From the NCBI RefSeq assembly GCF_964340395.1, contig NC_135554.1, positions 5,792,475 to 5,856,474 of the forward strand: DNA of 64,000 nt. Reading direction: 5' to 3'. The position numbers and the translations under genes were made by a program. Source of the DNA: Glandiceps talaboti. Taxonomy: Eukaryota > Hemichordata > Enteropneusta > Spengelidae. This document shows, piece by piece, positions 25,501 to 36,553 of the stretch (its first letter is position 1; each line of letters opens with the position of its first letter). The notes under the pieces were generated by a model. The model was not told where the DNA came from. It saw only the letters and a program-made list of their open reading frames with translations, and did no database searches.

Positions 25501-27116
25501 CCCTCTGTTTAACGATCACTTTAAGGAGAAATCCACTTCAGGTCATAGAGACATTCCATAAAACACGAGTGCTTGAGAGTCATTTTATGATTTTACATCA
25601 CCTACAATTCTTGGCGATTTCAGAAAAACATAATAATTGTTCTTGTGCATTTATAGGGCATCTTTCGTATGGGCAGTTGCATCATGGGAAATTGTATAAA
25701 TACACCATTCAATGGTTGAACACCTCAATTCTATACCATATTGCGTGTTGAGTTGTGTTGAATTGTATTGTTCTTAAAATTGTATTTATATTTAACAATC
25801 AGTTTTAGACATGGCTTTCAATAAAATGGTTATTTGAAGGAAACATTACATCCACCCTCCTGAGGTAAATGAACAATTGCCTTGGATGCAAATGGCTAGT
25901 AAGCATTTTTCATAACATGATGACCCTTTGGCATAGATCAGTGCATACATATATTATGGGTACCTTTAGTTCCATTATCCATTAACTCGACAATCGACCC
26001 TTTGTCTAACAGTGTACTGCATAAAGGTTAAAGTGCATTGGCTATTCAAGAAATCCGAAGACCGTAGAAGAAATATCACAATAAATACAAAGAGCTAGGC
26101 TGTGATTGAAAGGGATAGGCATCTTTTCAACACAAAGTTATTTTTATACTATAAAGGCAATAGGCCATGAAAAAGTCCACTTCGCTTAAAGGTATGCCCC
26201 CTATGTTCAGTGTGTAGTAACTAACGTTTAAATGAACACTGGCGCAGTTTCAAGTTGTGCAGTTATTTGTGACGAGGTCGGTGGACAAATGGGTGCCCTA
26301 AGTCACACTAAAACACCGACATGAGATAATGTTCAATCCAAAATCTGGCAACCGAAGGTCAAGTTCAGTTCGTGAAATTGGTAATGGATGCTTATATAAC
26401 TTTAGAGTATTTTGTAAGCCTATAATTTCTGGCATAATTTCTAAATTATGTCAACCACTATTAAACCTGGTGTGGAAAAGTTCACCAATTACGCAAACAG
26501 GATACATTATTTTGGGACCCATTTATTTGCTGCACATTATATCTCAGGATGGTTAATTCTATAATTATCTTGGAATATAATGATATCTAGACTGAAAGCC
26601 CGTCTCCGTTGTTACTTGCTAATAGTGAGAAGTTATATGCACGGAAACAATGTTTTGACATATATTTTATCTCACTTTAAATTATATTTAAGACATAAAT
26701 CAATACAGCCTTAGAATTGAGTTGCCACTAACGACGAAGAAAAAGTAGACAATCATCAGTTTATTTGTTTGATAAGGCTTAAAGACCCGTGATTATAATT
26801 ATACGGAAGTTAGATAGAACTTTGGTTTATATAATCGATGAAATGAACATGACTAAAATTCCAAAATAAATGGGAAAAAAAGTGAATTTAATTGGTTGAA
26901 CATATTTTGAACATACTGTGTTTTTTCAAACAGCAAATTATAAAATGTAGCGAAGGTTATTGATTAAAGTATGTTACACAATATATTTCGCCATTTTTAT
27001 TCATTTGTATTTCATTTACGCCGTCAATTACCTCCCATATCACAAAAATTCACATAACACAGATTTGACTTAAGTTGATGTGTTCTGAATTTGTTATATA
27101 TTCTGATTCAAAGTCT
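25501..27116. other. Intergenic spacer with duplicated block
   Basis: No gene seen. About 26130-26640 is homologous to about 36910-37440 (shared TTAAAGGTA, CTATGTTCAGTGTGTAGT and AACAGGATACATTATTTTG). A conserved intronic block lies at about 26735-26830. Confidence 0.5.
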
Positions 27117-27330
27117 AGAACTTATCACAGTAACTGGTGTATATTGTCAGTCAAGAAAAAAACAGTATAGCTGCCCCCACATAGCTAGAAATTGGCACTA
27201 CTTACCGAGAAGTGGTGGAGTGTTAATACACCTGTCAATCTCTGTCGATTGGCAGATGACGCAGGATCAGAACATACAGTTTTTGGGGATTGAGGGGAGA
27301 TGCGCTCTATTAGACTGTATCATACCAGAT
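27117..27330 (-). pseudogene. Orphan, decayed LRR first exon
   Basis: Homologous to the conserved first exons but the donor position reads CTTATCACAG on + (the GT is lost on -). There is no coding exon of its own between it and the gene at 28659. A sister orphan lies at about 41380-41600. Confidence 0.6.
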
Positions 27331-28617
27331 ATAGAAAATACTTGGTATGTTAGTATATTATAATTCTGTTACAGAGCGAGTATTTTACTTCATAATAAAG
27401 ACGATGAAAATCCATCTGTTACAACTCAATCGGGTATATTTCTAACATGTTTTCAGATTTTTCAAACAGTATACCTTTTGTCAAATCATTTTCGTTCGTT
27501 ATAATGTTTGAACTGTAATAACATTCATGCTGAAGAAGTAACATTTATATGCTAACCCAAAACTTTCTCTATTGATTTTCTGAATTGTCATTACCATAAT
27601 TCGTAAAATGCAGTAATGACGATGATTTATACGTCACCATAATTTACTATTATAATACGTCACCATAATTTACTATTATAATAAAACGTTTCACCTTTTA
27701 TGATACTGAAATATGAACTTAATGAATATTACAAACACATCAATACTGTAATCACGTTTGTAAGTATGTTATAACAGTTTCATGCAGTGGGTATTTTTCC
27801 ATTACTAATTTCATAATCTGGGAGGCAAGGTTATCCATTTCATGAAGTGGCTAATTTTCCCTATACATTTCTTAAAAAGGGAACTTTCAGAGATTGGGTG
27901 GTAGATATATAAATGAATATAACAGCACTGGTTTGATAGTCTATAACACTAAACTATAAAATGTCATCTCACAGTGATTAATTAAATAACATTTTGAAAT
28001 GCTGTCTAACATCAAAAAATGTTTATGACATAATTCAATACAAACTTAGAATACGGTTTACTTAGCTGTCACTCATGTCAATAAAAAAGTTGACAACTAT
28101 CAAGATGTTTGTCAGTTTATTGACTAGGGTTAAAGACCAATGGTTGTATTTAGACAGAAATAAGATAAACGATAAATCTGACGGTTAATTCGAGAAAGTG
28201 AAAACATCAAACACAAAGGTTAAGCTGTTTGGAGTTAAACAAAATTAAAAATGATAGCACTTAAATAATTTAATGACCTTTTTTTTAAAACCTAAAAGAA
28301 TGCATTTTCATAAGAACGGTAATGTGGCACAAAGTGTTTTAGTTAATCGAAAACATGATAATTGGAGTGGAAACCCTCGCTTCAGCTGGTTCTTCTCATG
28401 ATCAAAGAACTAATAGATGTTTCCGAGGATCGGGGAGCTCTCCAGTCAAAGACCACTACATGTCCTTATAGTGCTTACATGGAATGTCTTTCCCTCAAGG
28501 ACAGGATGACTTCTCGAAATTTGCCAATATGTGAAAAGTGTAATCTGGCGAGCGCAATGTTAATTGAATGCATTCCTTTCATACATCGGGGGTCGTGACA
28601 AGACACGTTCTTATTCG
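27331..28617. other. Spacer / 3' flank of LRR copy 3
   Basis: No gene. It contains a conserved intronic block (about 28075-28180) and, at about 28360-28520, a 3'-flank block shared with 51990-52045 and 58880-59010. Upstream sequence is shared with about 41600-42400. Confidence 0.5.
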
Positions 28618-28623
28618 TTTATT
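28618..28623 (-). terminator. Poly(A) signal of LRR copy 3
   Basis: AATAAA on the - strand, about 36 nt downstream of the stop codon at 28659. Confidence 0.65.
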
Positions 28624-28658
28624 AAACTTTGGGTAACCGATTGTCTTGTTTTGTAGAT

Positions 28659-30569
28659 TCACAGTGAAGCATCCTGGAATAACATCAACCTGAAGTCATC
28701 AAGTTGGGGTAATGGTCTACAGCATGATAACGATCGTGATCGTGACCAGCCGCAGTTGAAATAACATCCGAAGCTGTTTTGGTTAAACATTATATTTATA
28801 TTATCAATTTTGATACCTCTCAATACTGATTGATGGATCCTACTGAGGACTGGTCCTAATGTATCATCGAAAGAATGCATAATGGTCAACACTTGTAGAT
28901 ATGGGCAACACATTCCTAATACCAAGAGACCATTGCTGGTTATTCTAGTGAAGGGTGCCACCAGTAAATGTAATTCTTCAAGGGGACAGTTTACGGCCAG
29001 CTCACGTAAGCCTTCGTCACTTATCGTATCATCTGACTGCTCATCATGACCGCAAGGCCCATCTATCTGTAATTTCTTAAAATGGGGACAATTTAAAGCG
29101 ATACTTCTGAGCAATCTATTATTAATGTAACAGGAATTTGTCGCGAATTCACGAAGCATGATACATGACTCAACTATGTCAATCAACCAGGTTTTAACCA
29201 TCTCAAAATCTTTGATGTGTGGGTTGTGGTTTGACTTGCTATAGGGATTAATATTTATATTACACATTAAATTCAAATGATGAATCATGTTTGATCTGTT
29301 CTTATCTTTGAATATTTCTTGAAGTTCATCTAGCGAAGCTTCATGGAAACAGCATAGGCCCAAGGATGACAAATTTGTACAATGATCCACGATACATGAC
29401 ACCACGGTTTGCTCAAGATCAGGGTTCGGTATTAATCCAAGACAAGGAAAATTAAGATTCTTCAATCGTGGCCCAAGATGAGTAAAAACAGCCTGTGCTG
29501 ACTCTACTTCCAAATGGTGTATTGGAATACAAAGTTCTTGCAAACCAACTGGAATCTGAGAAATGCTAAACGATCGTCGAGTTGCGCGATAGTGTGCTAT
29601 GCTCAGCACGAGTTTAAATGTTCTCATATTCCTGGGCAAATCAAATATATTCGGATCATCTTCAGTCACGCACTGGCCTATTGTTGAGATCACTAAATTC
29701 TGTAATTGTGGACAATTCTCCTTTAACAGTGGTATGATAAAAGAACTATGAAATGGAACAGACTGCAAAGGATTTACACGCCATACGTAGCCACACTGAA
29801 TCATTAAAGAAATCAAACTTGGGCAGTATCGTGCTATACATCCGAAAGTGTCTTCGTGGAGTCCTTCCCGACCGTCGACAATGAATACCTTTAAATTTGC
29901 ACCAATGTATTTAACGGTGTTGACAATGGCTTCATTCAAATATACAATTTGAGCTCGTAAACAAAATGCAGGCAAAGCTGAAGACTCGGCATCTTTCAAG
30001 TCTAAACACTTGATGGTTAATTTTTTCAAACTGCTATTATTTTGTGCTATGCTTGTCATACCCTTTGTAAAGCTGTCTAACAACATTGACGTATTAACAT
30101 GAATCATGAATTCCATGAGATTACGACTTTTGATCTCTGTGAGGAAATTACATGACTTCATATCAATAAACTGTATCTCAAGAACTTCTAGGTCACGCTG
30201 CTTTTCAAGTAAACTTTTCAATAACCTCTCACGTTTAGCTTTCCCGTACTTCCAGATTGGTATTGATTTGTTACGATTACTATTACTAATACGAAGGCTT
30301 CTTAACCTGCATGGAGTCTCGGCAAGACCTTCTATCACCTCATCAGTTACTTCTGGACGTAGTAATAGGTTGACATGTTTTAACTCTGGAACAAAGAGAC
30401 ACTTGTTGATGACAGGTACGTATTCTTCAGTTATCATGTCACGTTCAGACAACCTCTGTAGTACGACCTCTTTCAACCTGGTTGGTAACCTTTCTCTGAC
30501 CACATCACATAATATTGGTAGATGGTCGGTTAGAGATTTCAGAGCCAGGTCTTGAAGACTTCCTATCAT
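28659..30569 (-). CDS. LRR protein with N-terminal BC-box/Cul2-box pattern (intact copy 3)
   Basis: 636 residues. Residues 4-13 (SLQDLALKSL) fit the BC-box and 28-36 (LPTRLKEVV) the Cul2-box. A conserved stretch LSERDMITEEYVPVINKC follows, then an LRR body (LEVLEIQFIDM, LKKLTIKCLDL, LISLMIQCGYV, LQNLVIS, LKNLNFPCLG, LSSLGLCCFHE, LEELHLLVAPF, YLQVLTIMH). The start follows an acceptor TTCCTTTACAG by five bases. It ends MLFQDASL, unlike the CSCF end of copies 1 and 2, so it belongs to a second subfamily with the pseudogene at 22277 and the gene at 59337. The N-terminal 90 residues are closely similar to copies 1 and 2, the LRR body much less. The proposed Cul2-receptor role is inference. Confidence 0.87.
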   Translation of the reverse strand: MIGSLQDLALKSLTDHLPILCDVVRERLPTRLKEVVLQRLSERDMITEEYVPVINKCLFVPELKHVNLLLRPEVTDEVIEGLAETPCRLRSLRISNSNRNKSIPIWKYGKAKRERLLKSLLEKQRDLEVLEIQFIDMKSCNFLTEIKSRNLMEFMIHVNTSMLLDSFTKGMTSIAQNNSSLKKLTIKCLDLKDAESSALPAFCLRAQIVYLNEAIVNTVKYIGANLKVFIVDGREGLHEDTFGCIARYCPSLISLMIQCGYVWRVNPLQSVPFHSSFIIPLLKENCPQLQNLVISTIGQCVTEDDPNIFDLPRNMRTFKLVLSIAHYRATRRSFSISQIPVGLQELCIPIHHLEVESAQAVFTHLGPRLKNLNFPCLGLIPNPDLEQTVVSCIVDHCTNLSSLGLCCFHEASLDELQEIFKDKNRSNMIHHLNLMCNININPYSKSNHNPHIKDFEMVKTWLIDIVESCIMLREFATNSCYINNRLLRSIALNCPHFKKLQIDGPCGHDEQSDDTISDEGLRELAVNCPLEELHLLVAPFTRITSNGLLVLGMCCPYLQVLTIMHSFDDTLGPVLSRIHQSVLRGIKIDNINIMFNQNSFGCYFNCGWSRSRSLSCCRPLPQLDDFRLMLFQDASL

Positions 30570-30574
30570 AGTTT

Positions 30575-32380
30575 CTGTAAAGGAAGTAGCATATTACGAT
30601 TTTGACAAGACGATCCTAGCAGGCCATCACATTTACATTTTCTACATTAATTTAAGAGTATTTTATACCGCTTCGAATTTTGGGCGTTTCTTTCGTTATG
30701 TAAATACGTCGATACATCATTTACGAATGTTGAGTTCACTTTGAGTTGTGAAATATTAATAATAATATCACGATATCATACCATGGTATGGGTTGTATTT
30801 GCTACAGTTTATTAATACCATGCTAGGGGGTTGTATTAGCTCCATTTTATTCATACATCAGTTATCTACGAGAATGATTTTGTATTATTAAACATACCCA
30901 AAGTCCTTGACAGTGACATTGGTTTTTTCGCTACACTCCTAGGACGCCAGGAATTTTGTTTGTACCAAGAAAAAAACTATTCAATTACTACATCTTGCCT
31001 ATGTAACAGTTAACAGTCGACACTACGCACCTAAGCTAAACGTTATCTCATATGTATGTGGTGATTAATCAAACAGAATTTTGATATTTCGTCAAACTTT
31101 TAAATACTCATATGACATAAATAAATACAATTTCAGAGTTTGGTTGACTTAGTTGTCACTAATGTCAATACAAAAGTAGACAAGCCACATTTTGTTTGAC
31201 AGTTTAGTAACGAGGGTTAAAGACCAATGATTATACATAGACGGAAATAAGACAGAAGTGACTGATATACGTGTGAAATAAAATGAAATGAACGTGGAGG
31301 GAAAGCGATTGTTAGTAGTAAAAGATAAAATGGAACCTAGTTGGATTATTATACTGTTTTCAAAAGGTTGGTATTTGTTTAAAGGTGATGTCATCTCAAA
31401 TTAGTATATGACGAAAACATTTAAGAATAGTTTACTTGCATTATGGCAGTAAAAAGGTTGCATCTGATTGCTGGTTGAATTTGGTTGAATGCATTAGTGA
31501 CCTATGGGGGTGAGTGAGTCCTAATGGTTTCCCCTGGCAGACCTGGAGGTTTTTGTTTCTATTGAGGCATTATTTAGGTTATTCATAGTTTTTTAGGTAA
31601 TATTTCCAAGCTTCAGCGTAAGTATAAGTTGTGGTGATTTGTAGTGTCGTTAACATTAAGTGTCTGAAAGAGAGAGAGTATTAATCCCCTGCTTTTCTAT
31701 TTGTAAGAAGTTCATACTGAAGAGTAGAACAAATTAGATTAATTTCTTTCATAAACTATCGCTGAAGATTACCATAACAAAACGTTCAAGTTCACGATAA
31801 GTGCAATATAAGTAAAGCATTAAGTGTGAAACTTTCAAGTATTTACATGACGTGTTCTGTAAGCAATGTGGTAGCTAGGTAAAACATGTATATGTATGTG
31901 TATAGTTATGTTTGAACTCTTATGTGAAGTAATGTTCAATAATTTATGAAAGAAACATTGACAAAAACAAATATATACATGTACTGAACTTCAGACAAAC
32001 CTATATGCCATTGATGGCATTGTAGAAAAAGACCTTTCCCTTCCATCACAATCCAACACACAATGTTCCCCTAACCACAGTTTTCAAAACAGCATGACCC
32101 CCCTACTGCCAAATAAAAAAGGGTGACCCCCTCCCAATCTATCGCCCCCCTTTCAGGATGAAGAACCTAATAGGTCTATTAAATCAAACTCAGCCGACAA
32201 GGGTTCAAAATCAGACTGAAGAGGTAAGAGGCGTACAAGCTAACCACTCTGCCAACCACAACTGCGCAGAGGTATTTCATTTACGATCCGTGTTAACACC
32301 AATAACACCAACCCAACATTCACAAACACAGATTTGACAGTTATCACAATCTTACTGATTGCACTAATATTAGAACTTAC
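30575..32380 (-). other. 5' UTR intron of LRR copy 3
   Basis: Donor GTAAGTTCTAATA at 32380 and acceptor TTTACAG at 30575 on the - strand give about 1.8 kb. Within it, 31140-31260 is a conserved intronic block, and about 31700-32165 is a dispersed repeat. Confidence 0.55.
31700..32165. repeat. Dispersed repeat, copy 1
   Basis: Shares a series of blocks (TGAAGATTAC, CTTCAAGTTCAC, GTGGTAGCTA, TATAGTTATGTTTGAAC, ATGACCCCC, GGGTGACCCCC) in the same order with about 35790-36185, where the second copy interrupts an LRR pseudogene. No coding capacity is seen; type unknown. Confidence 0.65.
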
Positions 32381-32560
32381 CAGAGTGGTTGTGTTGTATT
32401 GACGGTCAAGATGAAGATAGTTTAACTTCAGGACAGTGGTGTAAATTAAGCGTATGAATTGAGCAGTGGTAGAGTCTTGATTTACTGTGTCGATAAGCCT
32501 ATGACTCAGTGTAAGACTATATTCTCCCGTCAGACCATTCGGCATTTGCATGATTGAGGG
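32381..32560 (-). other. Conserved non-coding first exon of LRR copy 3
   Basis: On the - strand it ends CCACTCTG at donor GTAAGTTCTA. It shares the GACTCTACCACTGCTCAAT and CACTGTCCTGAAGTT-type blocks with the other first exons. Confidence 0.6.
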
Positions 32561-32592
32561 CGCCATATTTTAATGTCTCTTAACATATATGG
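32553..32592 (-). promoter_or_regulatory. Conserved upstream element of LRR copy 3 (GGCGCCCTCAATC and CArG-like)
   Basis: The + strand reads GATTGAGGGCGCC-ATATTTTAATGTC, then ACATATATGG at 32583-32592, one base from a CC(A/T)6GG CArG box. The same two elements with the same spacing occur upstream of the gene at 59337; a shorter version occurs upstream of the gene at 38723. Confidence 0.5.
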
Positions 32593-33905
32593 CAATAAGA
32601 TCACGTTACAAAGAGTAAATAATGGCTGTTTTGCTTGGAAATTCATAATTTCCAAAGTTTGTCAACTTCCTACTACTAGTTGCAAAGAGATATATTTATA
32701 TTGTGAGATGTAATAAAAAGGAGCTTCACTTTGCAAACTTTATAAGCTATGTCCAGCATGTGCAGAAGACAGAATTCTTCATTGCCAATAGGAAAAACAA
32801 ACTTGATATCCACACAAAAAATGGGGAAAATATTTACAACTGGTCCACAACCATGACTTATATTCAATAATACATTGATCATATTGTAATGTTTCTTTGT
32901 TGATTTTTCTGACAGTTGTGTAATGTAACCTTTTCTTTCCTTTTCGGGACTCGAATAATTTTTTTTTATAAAAACAAAAAAAAAGAGTATTATTGATTTA
33001 CAATTAAAGAGTACAGCAATAATTTTATGTTATAATATATACTGAATCAGCATTGTTATAATGTACTGATGCATAATACTTATCGTTACCATAATTCACA
33101 AGGAGCACCAGTAACGTTGATTAGTGAGATGTCCAGCACTGTAATGCACTGTAACAAAACATCACAAAGATATACATTATAAATGTGCGTATAGTTCATT
33201 CCAAATTTGGAATGTCCAATCGCTAATTGCTAAATAATTATTTTTGAGAATTTTCTCAGATCGAACGTCCGAATGACATATTAAAAGTATTAACAAATCT
33301 AAGTTGTGGAACTTTGTATGATTAGCATAAATATAAAATGGCTGGCAAAATATCACTTTTCAATAAATCTCATTTCTATTATGAGTAAAATACGGTAAAG
33401 ACACCGATTACTTCACTGTATTTTACTATTAAAAGAAAACATTTCACCTTTTATGATAGTAAAATATGAACTAAATGGCCTTTTCACCCACATCAAAAGG
33501 ATGTTTTACAAGTTGGCCATTTGATGTAATGATTATTTTTCCTTTATCAACTTCTTAATCTGGGAGGAAAGGTTAGTCATTTCATAAACTCACCAGTCTA
33601 TCCTGTAATTTATTGAAATGGGCAATTTGCTAGTGTGAGTAATCAGTGTAAACTATAAAATGTCACCCCGAGTGTACGTAATGGCCAGGTGATAAATTAA
33701 ACAGTATTTTGAAATGTTGTCTACATCAAAATATGTATATGACATGAATCAATACAACCTGAAAATATGGTTTACGTAGTTGTCACTCATGTCAATAAAA
33801 AGTTGACAAGTATCAAAATGTATGACAGTTTATTGACAAGGGTCAAAGACAAATGGTTATATTTAGACAGAAAAAGATAAACAATATATAGATCTAACGA
33901 TTATT
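32593..33905. other. Spacer upstream of LRR copy 3
   Basis: No gene. About 33390-33870 resembles 27670-28150 and 41880-42390 (TTTCACCTTTTATGATA and the conserved intronic block). Confidence 0.5.
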
Positions 33906-34070
33906 ATATATAATCCCATGAAATCAATGTTAGTTTTACGTCATAATGCTCCGAGTATGATTCCGCGGACTAATACAAATTCGAGCCGGTAGGCGAGAAT
34001 TTGTAGTCCGCGGAATCATACGAGGAGCATTATGACGTAAAACTAACATTGATTTCATGGAATTATATAT
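33906..34070. repeat. 165-bp near-perfect palindrome, GAGCCG-GTA-GGCGAG centre
   Basis: Left arm from atatataat at 33906 and right arm ending attatatat at 34070 pair over about 70 bp with very few mismatches. The centre, 33983-33997, is GAGCCGGTAGGCGAG. The stems (CCATGAAATCAATG..., TGATTCCGCGGACTA) have no resemblance to those of the palindrome at 3858. Confidence 0.92.
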
Positions 34071-34965
34071 TTATCATATAATTAAGTATTTTCCCGTATT
34101 TTTCTGAAATTTTAAATCGTATTTTACGAATACTGCATCATTTCATCGCACTATATTCTTCATCGCGTATTAAATAAATTCGCCCGTCGGCTATGCAAAT
34201 TACATAATCGCGTGACCTGTCGCGACGTCAAGCTTACCATTGTACGGTTTCGATCATACTGTTGTGTGGTTTCTCAACCAAAATTATCGGTTATAACCTT
34301 GCGATGTACATGTAATATCGAATTTAGTTTAAAACGTAAGTAGAATTGTCTGAATGCGACTTTTGTGCCGTCATTTTAATCATATTTTCTCTGGTTGTGT
34401 AAGTTCGGAGATCTGAGCTCGACGGAAAATCGGAAGCTTGCCGGCCGGCCGCGGCTGCTTCATCGATAATCTACGTGATTTTTAAATAGAATAAAATGTA
34501 TCAAATACAAATAAAAGGACTTCTATGTATCAAACTCATGCCATCCAAGGAGATATGTAACGTAATGTATGCATTTACGTTTTGAAAGCACATAATTATT
34601 ACGATAAACTTGATCGTAGCGTGGGATTGACACGAACACTTGAACAGTACGGAGAAAAAATAGTTCGGTAGAACAGGGGTGATATGCTCTGAAATCACCC
34701 TTGTTTGACGTCACACAGTAGAAGATATGCACGTATTTATGTGATATATACTGAAAACAAATAACTGTAGGAGAAACATCAAACACAAAGTTAAGGTAAA
34801 GCTCTTTGGAGTTGAGAAAAAGTGAAAACTTTAATCAATTTAATTGGATCAACGTATTGTTGACATGAAAGCATGCATTTCCTTATATTCTTAAGAAAGA
34901 TAATGTCGAATAAAGTATTACAGCCATTTGGACTACTTTTATGTTGCTATGTGTGTTGCAAATGT
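34071..34965. other. Spacer, no gene seen
   Basis: Contains a locally GC-rich stretch near 34400-34465 (GAGCTCGACGG, GCCGGCCGGCCGCGG) that stands out from the AT-rich surroundings. The two overlapping - strand open frames (34501-34786) show no domain. Confidence 0.4.
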
Positions 34966-35006
34966 ATGTATGTATGTATGTATGTATGTATGTATGTATG
35001 TATGTA

Positions 35007-35051
<45 letters not shown>
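34966..35051. repeat. (TATG)n(TCTG)n compound microsatellite
   Basis: TATG units to about 35006, then TCTG units. It is followed by AAATGACATTTCC, a flank also found after the CTGT arrays at 36491 and 58243. Confidence 0.95.
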
Positions 35052-35689
35052 TGTGTTTATTCTTTTGTAAAATGACATTTCCTCAAAAAGTCTGGTTATA
35101 TTTTCTGACAGTGTGCTGTTTCCTCTTGAATTCAACAAATCGATGTCATGAGAATGGCCAATTTGTCAAAGTGAACAATGGCGAGCACACGATCTATGAA
35201 CGTGTAATATATGAAGCTCGAACCGATTTTACATTTATACCAAAGACAATAAAGTACAAATATGGTGTAAAATTAAATTTTTTAGTTTATTTTTCGGTGC
35301 TGGGCCTCAGCCCCTCGCACAGAAAATTTACAAAGGTATACGAAAGAAATGTGATGGAGATCCATGACTGTAAACAAAATATGTAAGTATATACATTGAA
35401 GTAATGTCTTGTTACATCCACACAAAAATTATTAAATTTGATACATACAATTCTATGACCAGGGAAATTCAGGTAAACTTCACGTCTCTTGAACGCATTA
35501 ACAAAATACAGCAACAGTTGTGAAATAATACATTTGTTCTGAGAAGACAAAAGACAAAAATGGTGTAAATCAGTACTAGTTGTAACACATTTATGTTATC
35601 ACCAGAAATTGCAATGGTATTTGATTGGACCTTCCTCTTAATACGTCAGCATTCACGACAAAACACGTTCCCATTATTTTATTTAAATT

Positions 35690-36500
35690 TGAGGTAATGG
35701 CCTATGATATGAAAGTGGCGAGGCTAAGAAACTGCCATCATCATATGACTCTAATTGATGATCAACTTCGATACTGATTAATACTGATTAATTTAGATTA
35801 ACTTCTTTTATAATCTATCTATGAAGATTACATTACGAAATCTTCAAGTTCACTTTTGTCCCAAAGTGCAATATAAGTGCAGGATTGATTGTGAAACAGC
35901 CAAACATTTACATGACATGTTCTGTAACTAGTGTGGTAGCTAAGTAATACATGTATATGTATATGTATAGTTATGTTTGAACGAATAAGTAATAACAAAT
36001 ATTTACATGTACCACATTTCAGACAAGGCTATATACCATTGGAGGAAAGGAATTTTTCTTCATCACAATCCAAAACAAAATGACCCCCCTCTATCCACAA
36101 TTTTCACAGCATGACCCCCTACTGCCAATTTCAAAAACAGGGTGACCCCCCTACAAACCCCCTCGAGCTCCAGGCCGAAGAACCTGACAAACTGACACGT
36201 CCCTAACTGGAATGTGAGACATGTTAAACGATCGTTGAGTTGAGTGACGGCATGCTGTGCTTGGCATGAGTTTATAAATTATGTTCTCATGTTCCTAGGC
36301 AAATCAAATATATTCGGGTAATCTTCATTCACGTAGAGGACATTTGTTGATATTACAAAATTCTGTAATTGTTGACAATTCTCCTTATACGTTAGCATGT
36401 TAGAAGGCATATCATGAGGCAGAAGCCTTCGCCAGGTATCCCCACTCCATACCTCTTCAAACAGAAGTATTATTGACATCAAATTTGGGCAATGCCTGCC
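35690..36500 (-). pseudogene. LRR-gene fragment P4, split by a dispersed repeat
   Basis: 35690-35790 matches the last coding segment (GAGGTAATGGCCTAT..., TTGATGATCAACTTCGATAC). Then about 400 bp of dispersed repeat intrudes. 36190-36500 resumes with the central region (AFSIS/RSFN equivalent, LPRNMRT, PNIFDLP, KENCQQLQN, SVMMSIILLFEE). A CTGT array follows directly and the N-terminal third is missing. Confidence 0.8.
35790..36185. repeat. Dispersed repeat, copy 2 (inside pseudogene P4)
   Basis: Second copy of the repeat at 31700-32165. Its position between two parts of an LRR coding sequence shows that it moved or was captured after the gene copy arose. Confidence 0.6.
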
Positions 36501-36512
36501 TGCCTGTCTGCC

Positions 36513-36550
<38 letters not shown>
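36491..36550. repeat. (CTGC/CTGT)n microsatellite
   Basis: CTGC units changing to CTGT, then CTCT. It sits where the LRR fragment P4 breaks off. Confidence 0.95.

Positions 36551-36553
<3 letters not shown>

Noticed and set aside
34928-35386. 152-codon open frame on the + strand
   Set aside because: Half is microsatellite; the rest is 3'-flank sequence shared with 58256-59180, where the frame is not kept.
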